The position numbers were made by a program, and so were the translations under genes. A stretch of DNA of 64,000 nucleotides from Tamarix chinensis (taxonomy: Eukaryota > Streptophyta > Magnoliopsida > Caryophyllales > Tamaricaceae): positions 31,625,090 to 31,689,089 of the forward strand of contig CM060180.1 in the NCBI GenBank assembly GCA_030549775.1, given 5' to 3'. This document shows positions 26,391 to 39,097 of the stretch, piece by piece. A model generated the notes under the pieces. It did not search any database and was not told the origin of the DNA. It worked only from the letters and a program-made list of their open reading frames with translations. Position 1 is the first letter of the stretch, and the number at the start of each line of letters is the position of its first letter.

Positions 26391-27870
26391 AAAAATGATT
26401 ATAAAGAATCATTTCATGTACTCAAATTAAACTTTGTGCATAATGAGGGTATACCTCACAACTTAAAGCGACATAGATAGATAATGTATGCAAACATGAC
26501 ATAAATCCCTTAAATTTTGGGAATTTTTAAAATGCATGCCTTGTTGAAATTGTAATATTATTTTTGAATGACATATATATGCAATCATTTTCTTGTTAAA
26601 CTGTATACTTACTTATTAATTTGATGGCTTCATGAAAATATGACATCTGAGTGTCTCATGATGAAGATGTCAAGCCAATGTGTACACAAGATTTTATTTT
26701 TTTTACTTTTATCTAACTTGGTATCTTTATTTCACATGGAAGAGATCTTTCTAAGCCCATAATAAATGTATATACCAAGTTGATAACATTAATATTCATT
26801 TGTAGTCAATGACTGGTAAAAATGTATGCATATTTCCATCTTATTTGAAAATTCTTTTGTTTGATCTCTTTCTATCTTGTTTGATCTCTTTCTATCTTGT
26901 TTGTATTATTTATTACACTTGTAAAATATAATGTAAGTTTAGTTTATTTAAAATAGATTATCCAAAGTCGTTGATGTAACTAAAATAATTTGAGTTGGAA
27001 TATACATCATTGATACTTGTATATAAATATAATTGTTGAGTAGATTTGTATCTACAGTATTGAATGAAGGTACTAAATGATATGAATGGTGTTGGAAAAT
27101 TATAAGTATTAGTTCAAAAAAAAGAGGAAAGTAATTAATGTAAACTATAGATTTATAATGATTTTGAAAGCCTACCAAAAGAAACTATGGAAATTTTTAC
27201 TAGGGATTAGACGACAATCTAGGATAATAAATGTCATTTAAATTTGAGAATAAACAGCGGTTTTAATTTATAATCACTATCTAATATTAGATAAAGTTCC
27301 CAAAAACCTTTAAAAGCTTGTTTTAGATCCATAATCACTGCCCAAATTTCAATTCAAATGACTATTTTAAATTATAGAAGTTGTATAATCCCCCTATAAG
27401 CATCATTTTATTCATTTATTCTTCGTTACATATGGCCATGTTTTGAATAGTTATCTATAGCATAGATGATCAGTTCCTACACTCGTTTATTAAACTATTG
27501 TCGAATCCCTTTTTTTACCAGTGTTAGGGCCACATGTAAGGTGATGTAGTGGGACAAGGTCTTGGAGATGAGGAAAATTACAGGGATGGATGCCTAAAAA
27601 AAAACATGGCAAGTTAGAGATATAGATGATTGTTAAATAATAAGAGAAATGCAACATGGACTGAATATTCTAGCAGATAGGGATGGCTAATTTGGTATCC
27701 ATGGGTTATATGAAGGAGGTATAAGGATTATGGATAAGATTTTTGAGATGTCCATTAGTTGGTGTGACCACCACCCTTGCCTTTACAGTTGCCACACCAA
27801 CCATTGCTAGCATTATGTTGGTTAATTGTGGCAGGACCCACAATTTGGTTGTTGATTTGAAAGAAATGGA
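26391..27870. other. Intergenic, no feature recognised
   Basis: AT-rich sequence without a credible gene. One 20-bp direct tandem repeat (TTGATCTCTTTCTATCTTGT) occurs at about 26860-26900. Confidence 0.5.
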
Positions 27871-29760
27871 GACTATGAATCTTGGGATATGGAAGAAGGA
27901 AAAGAATAAAATGAAGTAAAGAAAATTATATTAGTGAAAGTGGCTAGGGTAGCTTGACGTTGTTCTTCAAGGATACGTCTCTTCTTGGATATTAACCAAT
28001 TGTTTATCACCTCTTTTGTTATAACTTGCATTGATTGTATGACACGTAGTTTCAAAATCAAAGTATTGTTGCTCAGTATGGTACATAACTACACGATGAC
28101 CATAAGCTTTCTTCAAATTATTAGTAATCATTCGCTCAATTGTCGAGGAAAAATATGTGTCCTCACTAATGTACTTACTCACTTGATATCTTTTGGTGAC
28201 AAATCAACTATTTACCTTATAGGATTCTGGTTGTGTAATGAGGGTAATGGGAAAATACCTTTCATCATTCAATAAACTATCAAAATGATTACCATCATCA
28301 TGTGCTAATGATCACTTCGCTACATCTAACTTATTAAGCCATTTTTAGGCTTCCTTGTCGGTCATTTTCAATAATTCCATCCAATCGATCCACTTTGAAG
28401 GCTGATGCTAGGTCCTGATCTTCCACAACATCTCACTAATGGGCTTATCATTTTTTATGGTCGTAAAAAAAATTCTTTCAAATGATGTAAACAATATTGA
28501 TGTGTGTTATATGGCTCATGCTAGCCATCACTTCATATTTCTTATATTATACCCTTATGCTAATTGGTGTCGGCACATAAGTGCTTGTTGTGTATAAATT
28601 TTCGTTGAATGATGTCCATGAACCAACCCAATTGTTGCCTCTCTTTGAATGAATAACAACAAATGCAAGTGAACATATATGATTATCCACGCTAATACCC
28701 TCTACAATGAGTAACACACTCTTGTACTTACCATACAAGTGTGTGGTATTTATAGAGATCACCGAATGACACCACTTATACCCCTTTATGCTTAGTCTAA
28801 ATTCCTAAAATACCCTCTCAAAAATTGCTACAAAAAGATCATTCATATATATAATTTCCAATTCAACAAAAAAAACTAGGATTTGCTTATTCGTTCCAAA
28901 AAGCCATCTTAGAAGTAGGGAAAACCACTCGTTGAACTATCCATATATTTTAATTTATTTCTACTTTTTTTCCACCCATGTCTTCCTATAAGACACCATA
29001 AATCCCTACTTTTATTTTATGGGTTCAATAACAGTTTTTACACTACCAGAAAACTAAGATCTTACTTGACTTCAATCTCTTTAGCAATAAAACGTAATGT
29101 CAAATTCAAATAATCATGATTCAGTTCCTTGAGAAGACATTGATGTAGACTATTGTATGATATGATCTTTATCCTCCCAAAATAATTATTTATAGTGTGT
29201 ACTCACAACCTCTAAGAACATCTATCACAATATGACTAAAATATTTTTTTATGATCGATCTATCTTGTAGGGTAGCTTCACCAAAAGTGAGTGGTGTTTA
29301 ATATTATGCACAAACTTATATTTTGAAGAAAATATTTAATCAACATCAAAACCTTGTGCATAGCTTAAAGTTGATTCTACCCACTATGACTCTACTCCAA
29401 TAATATCTTAATATTCATATTTGGGATCAATAAAATTAGGATGCACACACTTCCATAACTCATGACATGCATCTGAATCTAATATAGGCAACTCTTCTTC
29501 TTCCAACTCTTATTCTAACAACTTTTCTTCTCACATGTCTTGTTCATAATCATAATAAATTCTTGAATCAATAATTGTAGTTGTCTTATTAAAAATTTCA
29601 TTTGTATTCTCATTTTTGAACATTATCCTAACTTTAACTTCCACTACAACACTATATGTGTTTATAGGTGCATCTTCATTTTTTTCTTCTTCCACATCAA
29701 CTCCCATTTCACCGAAGTCATTCATATATGTCGTATTATCAATATGTGTAGTGGAATAAT
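27870..29760 (-). pseudogene. Decayed Mutator-like (MULE) transposase
   Basis: The minus strand at about 28790-28550 reads GYKWCHSVISI followed by NTTHLYGKYKSVLLIVEGIS and NHICSLAFVVIHS. This is the MURA/MULE DDE-region signature, whose usual form is VISIDGTHLYGKYKG; the catalytic-region D-G is changed to N-T. A downstream segment (28182-27967: NNLKKAYGHRVVMY, KRGDKQLVNIQEETYP) fits the region leading to the SWIM zinc finger, whose cysteines are not preserved. An acidic segment at 29725-29531 may be the N-terminal part. Stops and frameshifts are frequent and no terminal inverted repeats were identified, so the element limits are unknown. Confidence 0.7.
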
Positions 29761-31500
29761 GATGTTAACTTGGTGTACAATCAACACCAACATTATATGA
29801 AGAGTTGGTGTATTGAAATTTTGATTTCTCAATAAACAAACATTTGAAAGGGAAAAGTTGAAGCCCTTAATTGTTGATCTCTATAGACATTTGCATAAAA
29901 CCCCTTAACTTTATTGAGTTTATTAGCATTTTTAATGGCTCATCACTATCTATTGGAATCAGAAGACTTCTCTCCATTATGTCATTCTAATATATCCTAA
30001 ATATCTTGAATGAATATGTATCCCCGATACAATTTGTCCTTAGGGGTATCATCTTGCTAAAAATAGTAGATGATGAAACAAATGTAATTTCTCCATACGT
30101 ATGCTTTTGTTTACCATTCCAATATAAAATCAATGAAATTTTACTCTTCCTCTTGAAACACAAAAATAATATACTGATATGTTTTTTGCATCTATAATTT
30201 TTTTAAAACATACAAAAATATTGATCATAATTTTTGTTCTTCTCGGTCATAGATGTAAATATTTTCACATAGTTATTCCCTACACATCCACATCTTAACA
30301 ACATTATATTCAATTTTTACAAATTTAAACATTTAGATTTAATTAGCAAACATTTCTATTCATAAACAGAAAATTATAACCTACAATAAATAAATTTAGT
30401 CTAGCAGAATTTTAGCATGTTAAATATAAATCAATATTAGAGCACTATATATATTATAGCATATCAACAAACAATTAATCTATATATTATAACATATCTA
30501 ACAACATAATCATATATTGTGATCTAAAAGAATCTATATAAATTATAACATAATTGTATACAATCTAACATAATTTATATTTATTATAGCATAGCTATAT
30601 ACAATCTAATATATATTATAATTATTAAGAAAAGAATATAAAAATAAAACCATACATAATATTTGATATGCAGGAAATAATTGTTGAGAAGGAGACCAAA
30701 CAAAGATTTAATTAAAAGGAAAAAAATGAAGATGAGATAAAGGGATTGTAGGGAAGGAGAGAAATGGAGGTTAAGGACATTCAACCAAAGAAGAATAAAG
30801 AAGAAAGTGAGAAAGGTCGGGTTAGAATTAAAGGAAACAATCCCAACAATCAAGTGTGTTTCTTTTGATTTCAATTCCTCCCACATGTTCTGACATTTAA
30901 AGCTAGCAGAACAAGTGTTTGCTTTCAATGAAATACACCTAATGATCGAGCGTGTTTTTTGCGAAACTAATTTTATCCACTACTATAGGCTATTTTGCAT
31001 ATTTTTTTTAGCTAAAGGTCATTTAGGTGTTTGTCAAATTTAATTGAGTTATTCTAGTAATTTGATCAACCATCTACCATTAGAAATTATTATTGCCAAT
31101 TATCCAGATTTCATGTTTCTTATTTTTCTTCACTAATTTGAAAATGGCATAAATCAATTACTCTTACATTTTCTTACATAGTAGTATTTGTTTTATTAAT
31201 TATAAGCGGTAATTGTAGAAATTTAAAGAAAATGAGTTTGCAAATTTGAAATGTTTTTTCTTCATCGGTTTCTATGTTCTATGCATGGTTGGAGTTAAAA
31301 TAGAACATATATGGTCATCAAGATGAAGTCAGGATTGTAAATTGATGGGGTCCCATTAGACATGTAAGTATATGTGAAAATTAGTACTGATGATGATGAT
31401 GATAAAAACATATATTTAATATTATGCATGGTGATAATACTATTGTCGCCGTCAAGATTTCTCATTAAAAAATAACTATAGTAATCTTACTATTTGTAGT
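29761..31500. other. AT-rich intergenic, nothing recognised
   Basis: No recognisable domain or terminus. A 114-codon minus-strand frame at 30584-30928 is hydrophobic and low in complexity and has no family resemblance that I can see. Confidence 0.5.
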
Positions 31501-31505
31501 GTCGC

Positions 31506-31507
<2 letters not shown>

Positions 31508-31556
<49 letters not shown>
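31508..31556. repeat. (TAA)n microsatellite
   Basis: About 16 uninterrupted copies of the trinucleotide AAT/TAA. Confidence 0.95.
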
Positions 31557-31919
31557 GGGGTAATAACATACATACATACATATATATTATTAGCAATGTC
31601 TCATTATATAAACATATATAACCACATACCACTCCCATTTATTACAAGAAGAAGTTAGGAAAGGGCTAGGGGCCCACCAGACTAGAATATATATATATTT
31701 AAATTAAAGAAATAATTGTATTATATAATATATTTTTATATTTAAAAAATATATATATTAAAAATTGATAGTAAAAGTTTATTACTAAAATTCATGCAAG
31801 TTTCTAATAGATGGAGTATAAAAAAATATAAAACAAGGCTAGTGTATGTAGTGATACTCTGCGGGCTTATTATAGGGATGACAATGGATCCTACATCGGT
31901 CTGGGCTAAATTAGAGCTA

Positions 31920-32170
31920 CTGCATGGCCCCCTTAGAATTGACATAATTAAAAGGCAATTGAATGAATTGTTGGAGTTAGGGTTGATCCATCTAAACCTA
32001 TATAAATACAATTATATTTATGTAGTGATATTTTAGTACCAAAGTCGGTCGATCACAATGATCTCTTAAGAAAAATTTGAGTGCTGAAGGTAATGGCTCG
32101 GTTGCGACATTGACAAATTTGTTCAAGAAGGAAAAGAAATGGGAATGGAACCTCAAATAGGAAACTTATG
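31920..32170 (+). pseudogene. Internally deleted gypsy pol fragment, opposite orientation
   Basis: The plus strand encodes KRQLNELLELGLI (about 31950-31990), the start of the gypsy RT domain. Only about 110 bp later it encodes ATLTNLFKKEKKWEWNLK (32104-32157), the RT/RNase H junction. Both match the minus-strand element at 33.2-42.4 kb, so this is an inverted, internally deleted fragment of the same family. Confidence 0.65.
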
Positions 32171-32229
32171 ATATCATAACAAACTTTTCTCTTTTGTATC
32201 AGAGCCAACTTTTGCTTGATACCAAATCT

Positions 32230-33208
32230 TGTCACCGCACGACTTTTGTTATCAATGCTCAAGTTAGGTTAAAATTTTCTTTCGACGTGCATTGAGAGGG
32301 CATTAGAATTCTCTTCTAACCAACCTATCTACCTTTATTATATTGGATGATTAAATGGGAACTCAATACAAAACAATGGAACTCATGGAATGAATAAGAA
32401 AGAATCACTCAAGCTCTATATGTGATCTATATTATGAATTTAAGGTGCAATACAAGTACTTGGATAATGCTTAGAAACTCTTAAGCGAGGCTAAATTTTT
32501 TGCCTACCTAAGTAGGAGGTACTTAAAGAAGACCATGACACCCTCGTGTCCAAGGTTCAAGTCTTTTTGAAGTGTCATGCCTTTCATTTGATTTTCCTAC
32601 CAATCCTATGTATCTGGAGCCCTCGAAGCCAATACCCATGTCCCTCCATAAAACCATTGTGACTCTTGGCCATTAAGCGCCTCTAAAACTCATTTAGTTC
32701 CATATTAAGCCTTTTTGTACCTCTAATGCCCCTTGGTATTGGGTTTGTTGAACCATTGCATCTCTTGGGACTATTTGTGCCTTTACGATCGTGTCTCCTT
32801 ATACTGGCAGCGGTTACCCGTTGCTCTTGAAGGGCTCGTGTCTTAGTGCCTATTCAACCCACACATGGATCTCCTTAGTACCTCTTGGTCTGTCTGTCAA
32901 GCCTACTCAGGGGGAACCTCCCCCTTTTGAATTTTTTATGGGATCCAATGGTGCGTGCCATGCCATTTCCCACCAAAGGCAACCGTAGTTCTTTTCCCAT
33001 TTATAGGCCTTACCAGCACCCTTACCCTAGGCTTGATTCATCCTTGGTGAGTCTTTTTTGTATCTTCCATGTCTTTGGGCCATTATGCACCCTTAGCCTT
33101 GTACCTACTATTTTCCATAAGCTAACTGAGCACTTAAGCTTAGGTCCAAGATCATGTCCAAGGTATGGGGTGCCCCATACCCCCATCTACTAAGCTAACC
33201 TTAAGGGA
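32230..33208 (-). repeat. LTR-like segment of gypsy element 2
   Basis: On the minus strand it follows a purine-rich tract ATTGGGGGAG (33209-33218) and ends in GGTGACA at 32230. Immediately beyond is TGGTATCAAGC (32214-32224), which looks like a primer-binding site. It is about 980 bp and shows no convincing similarity to the sequence beyond the 5' LTR end at 42422, apart from the terminal 15 bases. Assignment as an LTR rests on these boundary motifs only. Confidence 0.45.
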
Positions 33209-34784
33209 GTATGACTCCCCCAATATTGCTTTATTTTCTTTTTAGGTTTGGTAGGAGTAGACATGAAATTGATTGAGTTTCCATATTGGAGCCCCTTAAG
33301 TGCCTAACGCTTATTCGAGGCTTAATTATAGAGCATCCCAACATCAAATCAGAAATCCCCTTAGTCTTAGGCTTTGCTCAATCTATCGACTTATCTTTCT
33401 AAGATATTTATCCAAGTTGTAGTGCAATGTTGATTCTTGTGGCATGCTCCAATGCCTAGGTTTCTAAGGCATTAATCCAAGTAAAAGTCAAGTATCGGCC
33501 ACAACGGGTCTAACAAACCTCGCCCACCTATTCTCTTTCCACCCTCGGAAGGGAGTCTAGTGATTTCTTGACCTTATCATCAAATTGCCAAAGCATTGTA
33601 TCACATTCCCTTAATGCCTTTGATACAGGAAGGTTCTTCCATTGAACCAAGAAATAAGTCCTTCAATTTTTATTGCTTTGGCTAATCACTCTTCAATTAA
33701 GGATCTTCTCTACTTCTTTGTTAAATTGTTTCCTTATTGTTGAAGGAGCCTGCTTCCTCGAAGAATGCATCCCTATAGCATCTTTAATATAAGGTTTAAG
33801 GAAACTAACATGGAAAGGCAGGTGTTCCTTTAACCTCTTGGGACATTCCAAGAGATATGCCACAAGTCTAAATCTCTTCACTACCTTAAAGGGACCATCA
33901 TATTGGAGAACTAGACTCTAATGCACTTTCTTCTTCCTGATCCTTTTCTAAATTTGGGCCTTGAGTTTCAGGAGAACCTTGTCCCCAACTTGAAATTCTC
34001 TTTATTGCCAATGTTGATCGGCATACTTCTTCATTCAATGGGATACCTTTGCAAAACTATCATTTTCCTCTGCCATCATCTCTTATATGTCTAGGATAAA
34101 TCTCTATGCTACTAGACATGATACCCCTGATCTTTGTTCAATAATCTCATGAGGATTCAAGGGTTTCCATCCTATGGCTATCTCAAAGGGATTGAATCCT
34201 ATTGCACTACTCCACTGAAGATTGTAACAAAACTGTGTAGAATCCAACAATTCCAACCAATTCCTTTGTAACATTGTCACACAGTGCCGAAGGTATTCTT
34301 CAAGTAGGGCAATAAGGTGGTCCATTTTCCCATCTATTTGAGGGTGATTTGTAGTATAAAATTTCAATTGAGTGCCCATCAAATTGAAAAATAGAAGTTC
34401 AAAACCTATGGGTAAATCTTGTGTTCTGATTATGTCTTTGGGGTAAGCAAAATGCTTTACCACATGCTTATAGAATAACTTGATCACTTCTTCCACTGGA
34501 CATGCTTGAGGGGATACCATGAAGATAACATATTTTGAAAATCGATCAACAACTACCATCATTGATTGACAACCATTTACATTTGGAAAACCAGAGATGA
34601 ATACTCTTCTAAGAGTGTTATGGGACTAGTAATGGTTGCTACAAACCTACAACCTTTTGTTTCTCTAACTTATCTTGTTGGCAAACCAAGAAAGACCTCA
34701 TATATACTTCAACATCTTGATCCATCTTTAGCTAAAAGTAACTTTTGCTTAGGAGGGAAAGGGTCCTTTCTCTTTCAGGATGTC
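33209..34784 (-). pseudogene. Gypsy element 2: integrase and chromodomain part
   Basis: Minus-strand pol C-terminus of a chromovirus-type gypsy element. The integrase core is at 34562-34104 (MMVVVDRFSKY, TNHPQIDGKMDHL, NPFEIAIGWKPL). The post-integrase segment is at 33881-33693 (CPKRLKEHLPFHVSFLKPY). A chromodomain is at 33654-33571 (FLVQWKNLPVSKALRECD, MLWQFDDK). The chromodomain directs integration to heterochromatin in this lineage. Frames are broken by stops and shifts. The part upstream in the element continues at 39098, beyond a hAT insertion. Confidence 0.82.
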
Positions 34785-34792
34785 CTACCTAT

Positions 34793-37700
34793 TAGGGTTG
34801 TTCATGTTATCCGATATTTACTTATCCGATCTGATATTCGAAGTGATATGATCTAAAAAAATAAATATTCGATCTGATATCTGATCCGGTTAATAAAAAA
34901 TTAAACAAATTAAATATCTGACCAGACAAATATAAATAATATTTGATTTAAAAAAATATTTATATATTTGTTATAATTTTTTATTTTATATATAATTATA
35001 TATAAATACATTTAAATGAATATATAATTTTTATTTACTTGAATTATTATTTTGACCAAAATTTAATTTAGTGTAAATTATATTTTTTAATATAATTATT
35101 TTTTAGAATAATTTTTTAACCCCCAACACGTGCAGCACAACAGTAGTGCACTTAGTACAACCCCATCCTTAGAGTTAGTTTTTGATATAAGAGTTAGTTT
35201 TTTTAAGAAGGGTGGGGTGGGGCGAGTTGCAGACTCAGTAGTCAGTAGTAGCATTACTCTCCTTTAGTGCTTTGCCTCAATTTTTTTTAACAAGGCACGA
35301 GCACACAACAACCCCATGCCCATGCCCACGCCCACAGTCCCCACTCCCCATGACTCACAACTAAATTGAATTAACATACAAACACTGACACACAACACAT
35401 AGGCCAGTAGGTCATGTCCTCGTAAATTTTTTTCCCTCATCTCTGTCTTCCTTTCCCAACTTTCTCTTCTGCAGTTCTTCGAATCTAAGCCATTGAGCTT
35501 ATCTTCCTTCTTACATGCTCCCAATCCTAGCAACCTCCTGCTCAATGTTGCTCATCGCTTAACTTTGGTGCCTCCTATATGCTACTGCTCCCCTATCCTC
35601 TTTATTTTTGATTTATTGTTCACCGTTGCTTGATTTCAAAATGGTAGTTATTTCTTGAACCCTAACTATTAATTTAAGTTAAATTAATTAATTAATTGAG
35701 TATGTACAAGTTATATGTTAGATTTAGATGGATTAATAGTGTGGTATATGTTTGAATTGTAAAAATTTGGACTCTTGACCAATTATGTCCTAAATTGAGT
35801 ATATTTATGTGGTCTCCTACTATTTTCCAGATTTGTATGAGTTGTATGAGTAACTATTTTCTATTATTAATGACTTCAATTATTGGTCTCTTGCTCGAAG
35901 ATTGCATATTTCACACAAATTGTGGAGACAGACAGAAAATCGGTCTCCTGCTATTTTCTAGATTTGGAAGAGTAGTATGATTAACTATGATTAGTAATGT
36001 GTTGTTTCATAAATCAATTTTGACCTTTTCAATTAAAGTAGTCTAATTAGTTTTAACTGCTATATTCTGGAATGTGCTAATGTATTTAGTGGAAAAAATG
36101 TTAATATTATTCTATTTTTATTAATTTTTAGCTCTAATCAATAATGGCTGATAGTAGGAGTGTGAGGGATGTTCCATTTGATGAGATGGAGAGATTATCT
36201 CCATTTACAGAGTAAATTGGTCATGATTTTCCAGCCATTAATGAAGAAGAGAATACAAGTTCTCCTTCTCCAACTTCAAGTGTTGCTAAACAAGTAGCAT
36301 CTCAAAGTAAGAAAATATCTTAAGCGTGGAAACATTTTACAAAGATGAGTGCTAATGCTTTAAGAGCTACTTGTAATTATTCTAGAAAATATTATGGTGC
36401 TGATCCAAAAAAAGGAACTAGTGTGATGATAAATCATATTAATTCTTGCAAAGAAACTCCGACTAATTATTCTTCATGCAAATGAAGCAAGAAAAAAGAG
36501 TGATGGATAAAATATTCCAAATCTTAGTTCAATGAAAATTTTATATTCTGGGAAACTTAATCAAGAGGGTGGTAGAAAGGCTTTGGCTAGGATGATAATT
36601 GTAGATGAGCTTCCCTTTAAGTTTGTTGAGAGAGAGGGATTCAAAAATTTTATAGAGGCTATTCAACCTAATTTTATCATGCCTTCAAGGGTGACGGTGA
36701 CCAGAGATTGTTATAAAATATTTGTGGAAGAGAAGAAAAAACTAAAATAATATTTTTATAAATATAGTTGTAGGATTAGTCTCACTAATGATTTATGGGC
36801 TTCATCTCAAAATCTTGGATATATATGCTTGACCAATCAATATATTGATCAAAATTGGAATTTGCAAAAAAAAAAGATTCTTAATTTTTGTCAAGTGCTT
36901 GGTCATTCTAGTGAGATTATTGGAAAAAATATTGAAAGATGTATTCTTGATTGGGGAATTGATATAATTTTGACAATAACGGTTGATAATTTTAGTTTTA
37001 ATATTTGTGCATCAAATACTTGAAGAAAAGAATTGGCATTTGGGGTGGTGGACTACTTTTGGATGGAGGTTGTTTGCATATGAGATGTTCTGCCCATATT
37101 CTAAATTTAGTTGTAAAAGAGGGTTTAAAAGAAAATATTGATCCTATTATTCAAGTCCGGTCAGCCATGAAATATGTGCAATCGTCTCATGCTCCTTTGG
37201 CAAGTCAAATTGAGTTCCCATAATTAAATCTGTTTGTCTTGATATTGAAACAAGATGGAACTCTAATTACTTAATGCTTGATTCTGCTATAATGTTTAGA
37301 AAGGCTTTTGACTTGTTAAAGTAGGATGAGAAGTATGTTGATGAGCTTAATAATACTAAGAGTAGTCATCAAGATGATGATTGGGAGTCTATTTGTTGTT
37401 TGTTGCTTTTCTTAAAAATATTGTATGAAGCTACTTTAAGAATTTTAGGTTGTCTTTATGTCACTAGAAATGTTTATTTGGAATAAGTTTCACTTATTAG
37501 TACACTGATTGATTCTTGTATTAATGATAGTGGTGATGAAAATGTGAAAGCAATGGCATGTAGGATGAAAGCCAAGTTCTCTAAGTATTGGGTACACAAG
37601 AAGAATATGATTTTGCTAATGCTTGTTGCTGTAGTTCTTGATCCTAGTAGTAAATTGGTCTATGTTGATTGGGTTATTAATGAATATTTTGGTGATTTGG

Positions 37701-39089
37701 GTGATGTGAATGATGATTTTTTTTTATGGATATGGAACATATCGAAGTGTTTCTAGTGCATCTTTACATTAGGAAGTAAGAAAGTGTTTGAGTTCTTTGT
37801 TTGCATTATATTATTCTTGTCAATCACAATAAGTATCTATTAGTAAATCAAGGACCTCCTCTACTTGTGATTCCAATGTTTTACTAGCATCTAATTTAGA
37901 TTTACATGAATCAAGAAGACAAATGCTAAAAGATTTAACACGACGAGGTAAAACCATAATATTGAGGAGAAATATAAATTAGATTAGTATTTTAGAAGAA
38001 AATTTGGTGGAGGTCAATCAAGGAATAAGTGAGAAATTTGAGAGTTCTCTTAGTCCTAAAGACGAGTCACATATCCTATCATGAGTGCAATGACTAAGGA
38101 TATCCTAGCTATGCCTATTTCTATTATTGCATCAGAATCGACTTTTAGCACCAAAGGCCGCATGCTTGACCATTTTCTTAGTTCTTTAACTAGAAGGACG
38201 GTGGAGGCCTTGATTTGCTCACAAGATTGGCTTCGTAGATCACAAGAGCCATCATTGTTGGAAGAAAAGTTGGAGAATTTGGAAACAATTGAAGCAGGTA
38301 ATTTTGTAGTCATCTTTTTTCATTTGTAGTTGATTAATTCTTATGAAATACTTATTAGCACACTAAATTATTCATTTTTACTGTAGAATTGGAGAAGATG
38401 AATATAACTCTACCACTTATGCACAATGAAGAGTGAGAGATCAAGAAACTTTACATAAGTCTAAGTAGGTATTTGTTGAATTAATTATTCATTTAGGATG
38501 ATCTTAACTTAGAATGATGATGTAACTATTTTTTGCTACTATTGTTGTTGTTTCATCAACTCTATACTTAATGAAGTGGGTATTTATGTAGGGTTATGGT
38601 GCATTTACTGTAGCATTAAGTGGATGATTTATAAGCATGTAGGATTATATTTTTATTATTTAAATATGCTTATTGTTGGATAGTTTTATGTACTAAGGAT
38701 GGTAATCTAGACCAATTTAATTGGTGATGTAATGTAGTTTAAAGAATTGGATCTAATAGAATCTAATCAAGTCTTATGATGTAGTGGCTTTAATTGTAGT
38801 TCTTTAATCAGATATTTGTTTATTAGTTTGGATACTTGCTAAGTAGATCCGATATTTACTCAATAGATCAGATATTTACTCAATAGATTAGATATTTGTT
38901 GAGTAGATCGGATATTTGCTCAACAGATTGGATAATATCAAATATATTTATGATTTTTTTGTATTTGAAAGGCCATTCAGATAATATAGGTTTTATTTGA
39001 TATCTGATTTGAAATTTTAGATATCTAAAATATCTAAAATTATTTTTAGACATCTGAAAAATTAAATATTTGAATCGTGAACAACCCTA
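34793..39089 (+). mobile_element. hAT transposon, 4297 bp, TSD CTACCTAT
   Basis: Terminal inverted repeats TAGGGTTGTTCATG (34793-34806) and CGTGAACAACCCTA (39076-39089) differ at one of 14 positions. The 8-bp duplication CTACCTAT at 34785-34792 and 39090-39097 is perfect. Both are diagnostic of the hAT superfamily (Ac-like TAGGG start). It is inserted into gypsy element 2 pol and carries a decayed transposase on the plus strand. Subterminal GATATTT(A/G)CTCAATAGAT-type repeats at about 38815-38940 are likely transposase-binding sites. Confidence 0.93.
36144..38436 (+). pseudogene. hAT transposase, decayed
   Basis: The ATG at 36144 opens MADSRSVRDVPFDEMERL. A BED-type zinc finger follows near 36320-36460 (WKHFTKMSANALRATCNYS to NHINSC), with the second cysteine replaced by serine. 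Then come DELPFKFVEREGFKNF (about 36600), LTNDLWASSQNLGYICLT (36780), ILNFCQVLGHSSEIIG (36870), LHMRCSAHILNLVVKEGL (37070) and the hATC dimerisation region PISIIASESTFSTKGRMLD to TVEALICSQDWL (38110-38240). The last coding part appears spliced: donor after 38297, acceptor before 38387, stop at 38434-38436. Several stops and frame breaks make it non-functional. It is closest in style to the plant zinc-finger-BED RICESLEEPER/Tam3-Ac group. Confidence 0.88.
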
Positions 39090-39097
39090 CTACCTAT

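Noticed and set aside
30584..30928. Hydrophobic 114-codon minus-strand frame
   Set aside because: It is low-complexity, AT-rich and isolated, with no family resemblance, so it is not supported as a gene.
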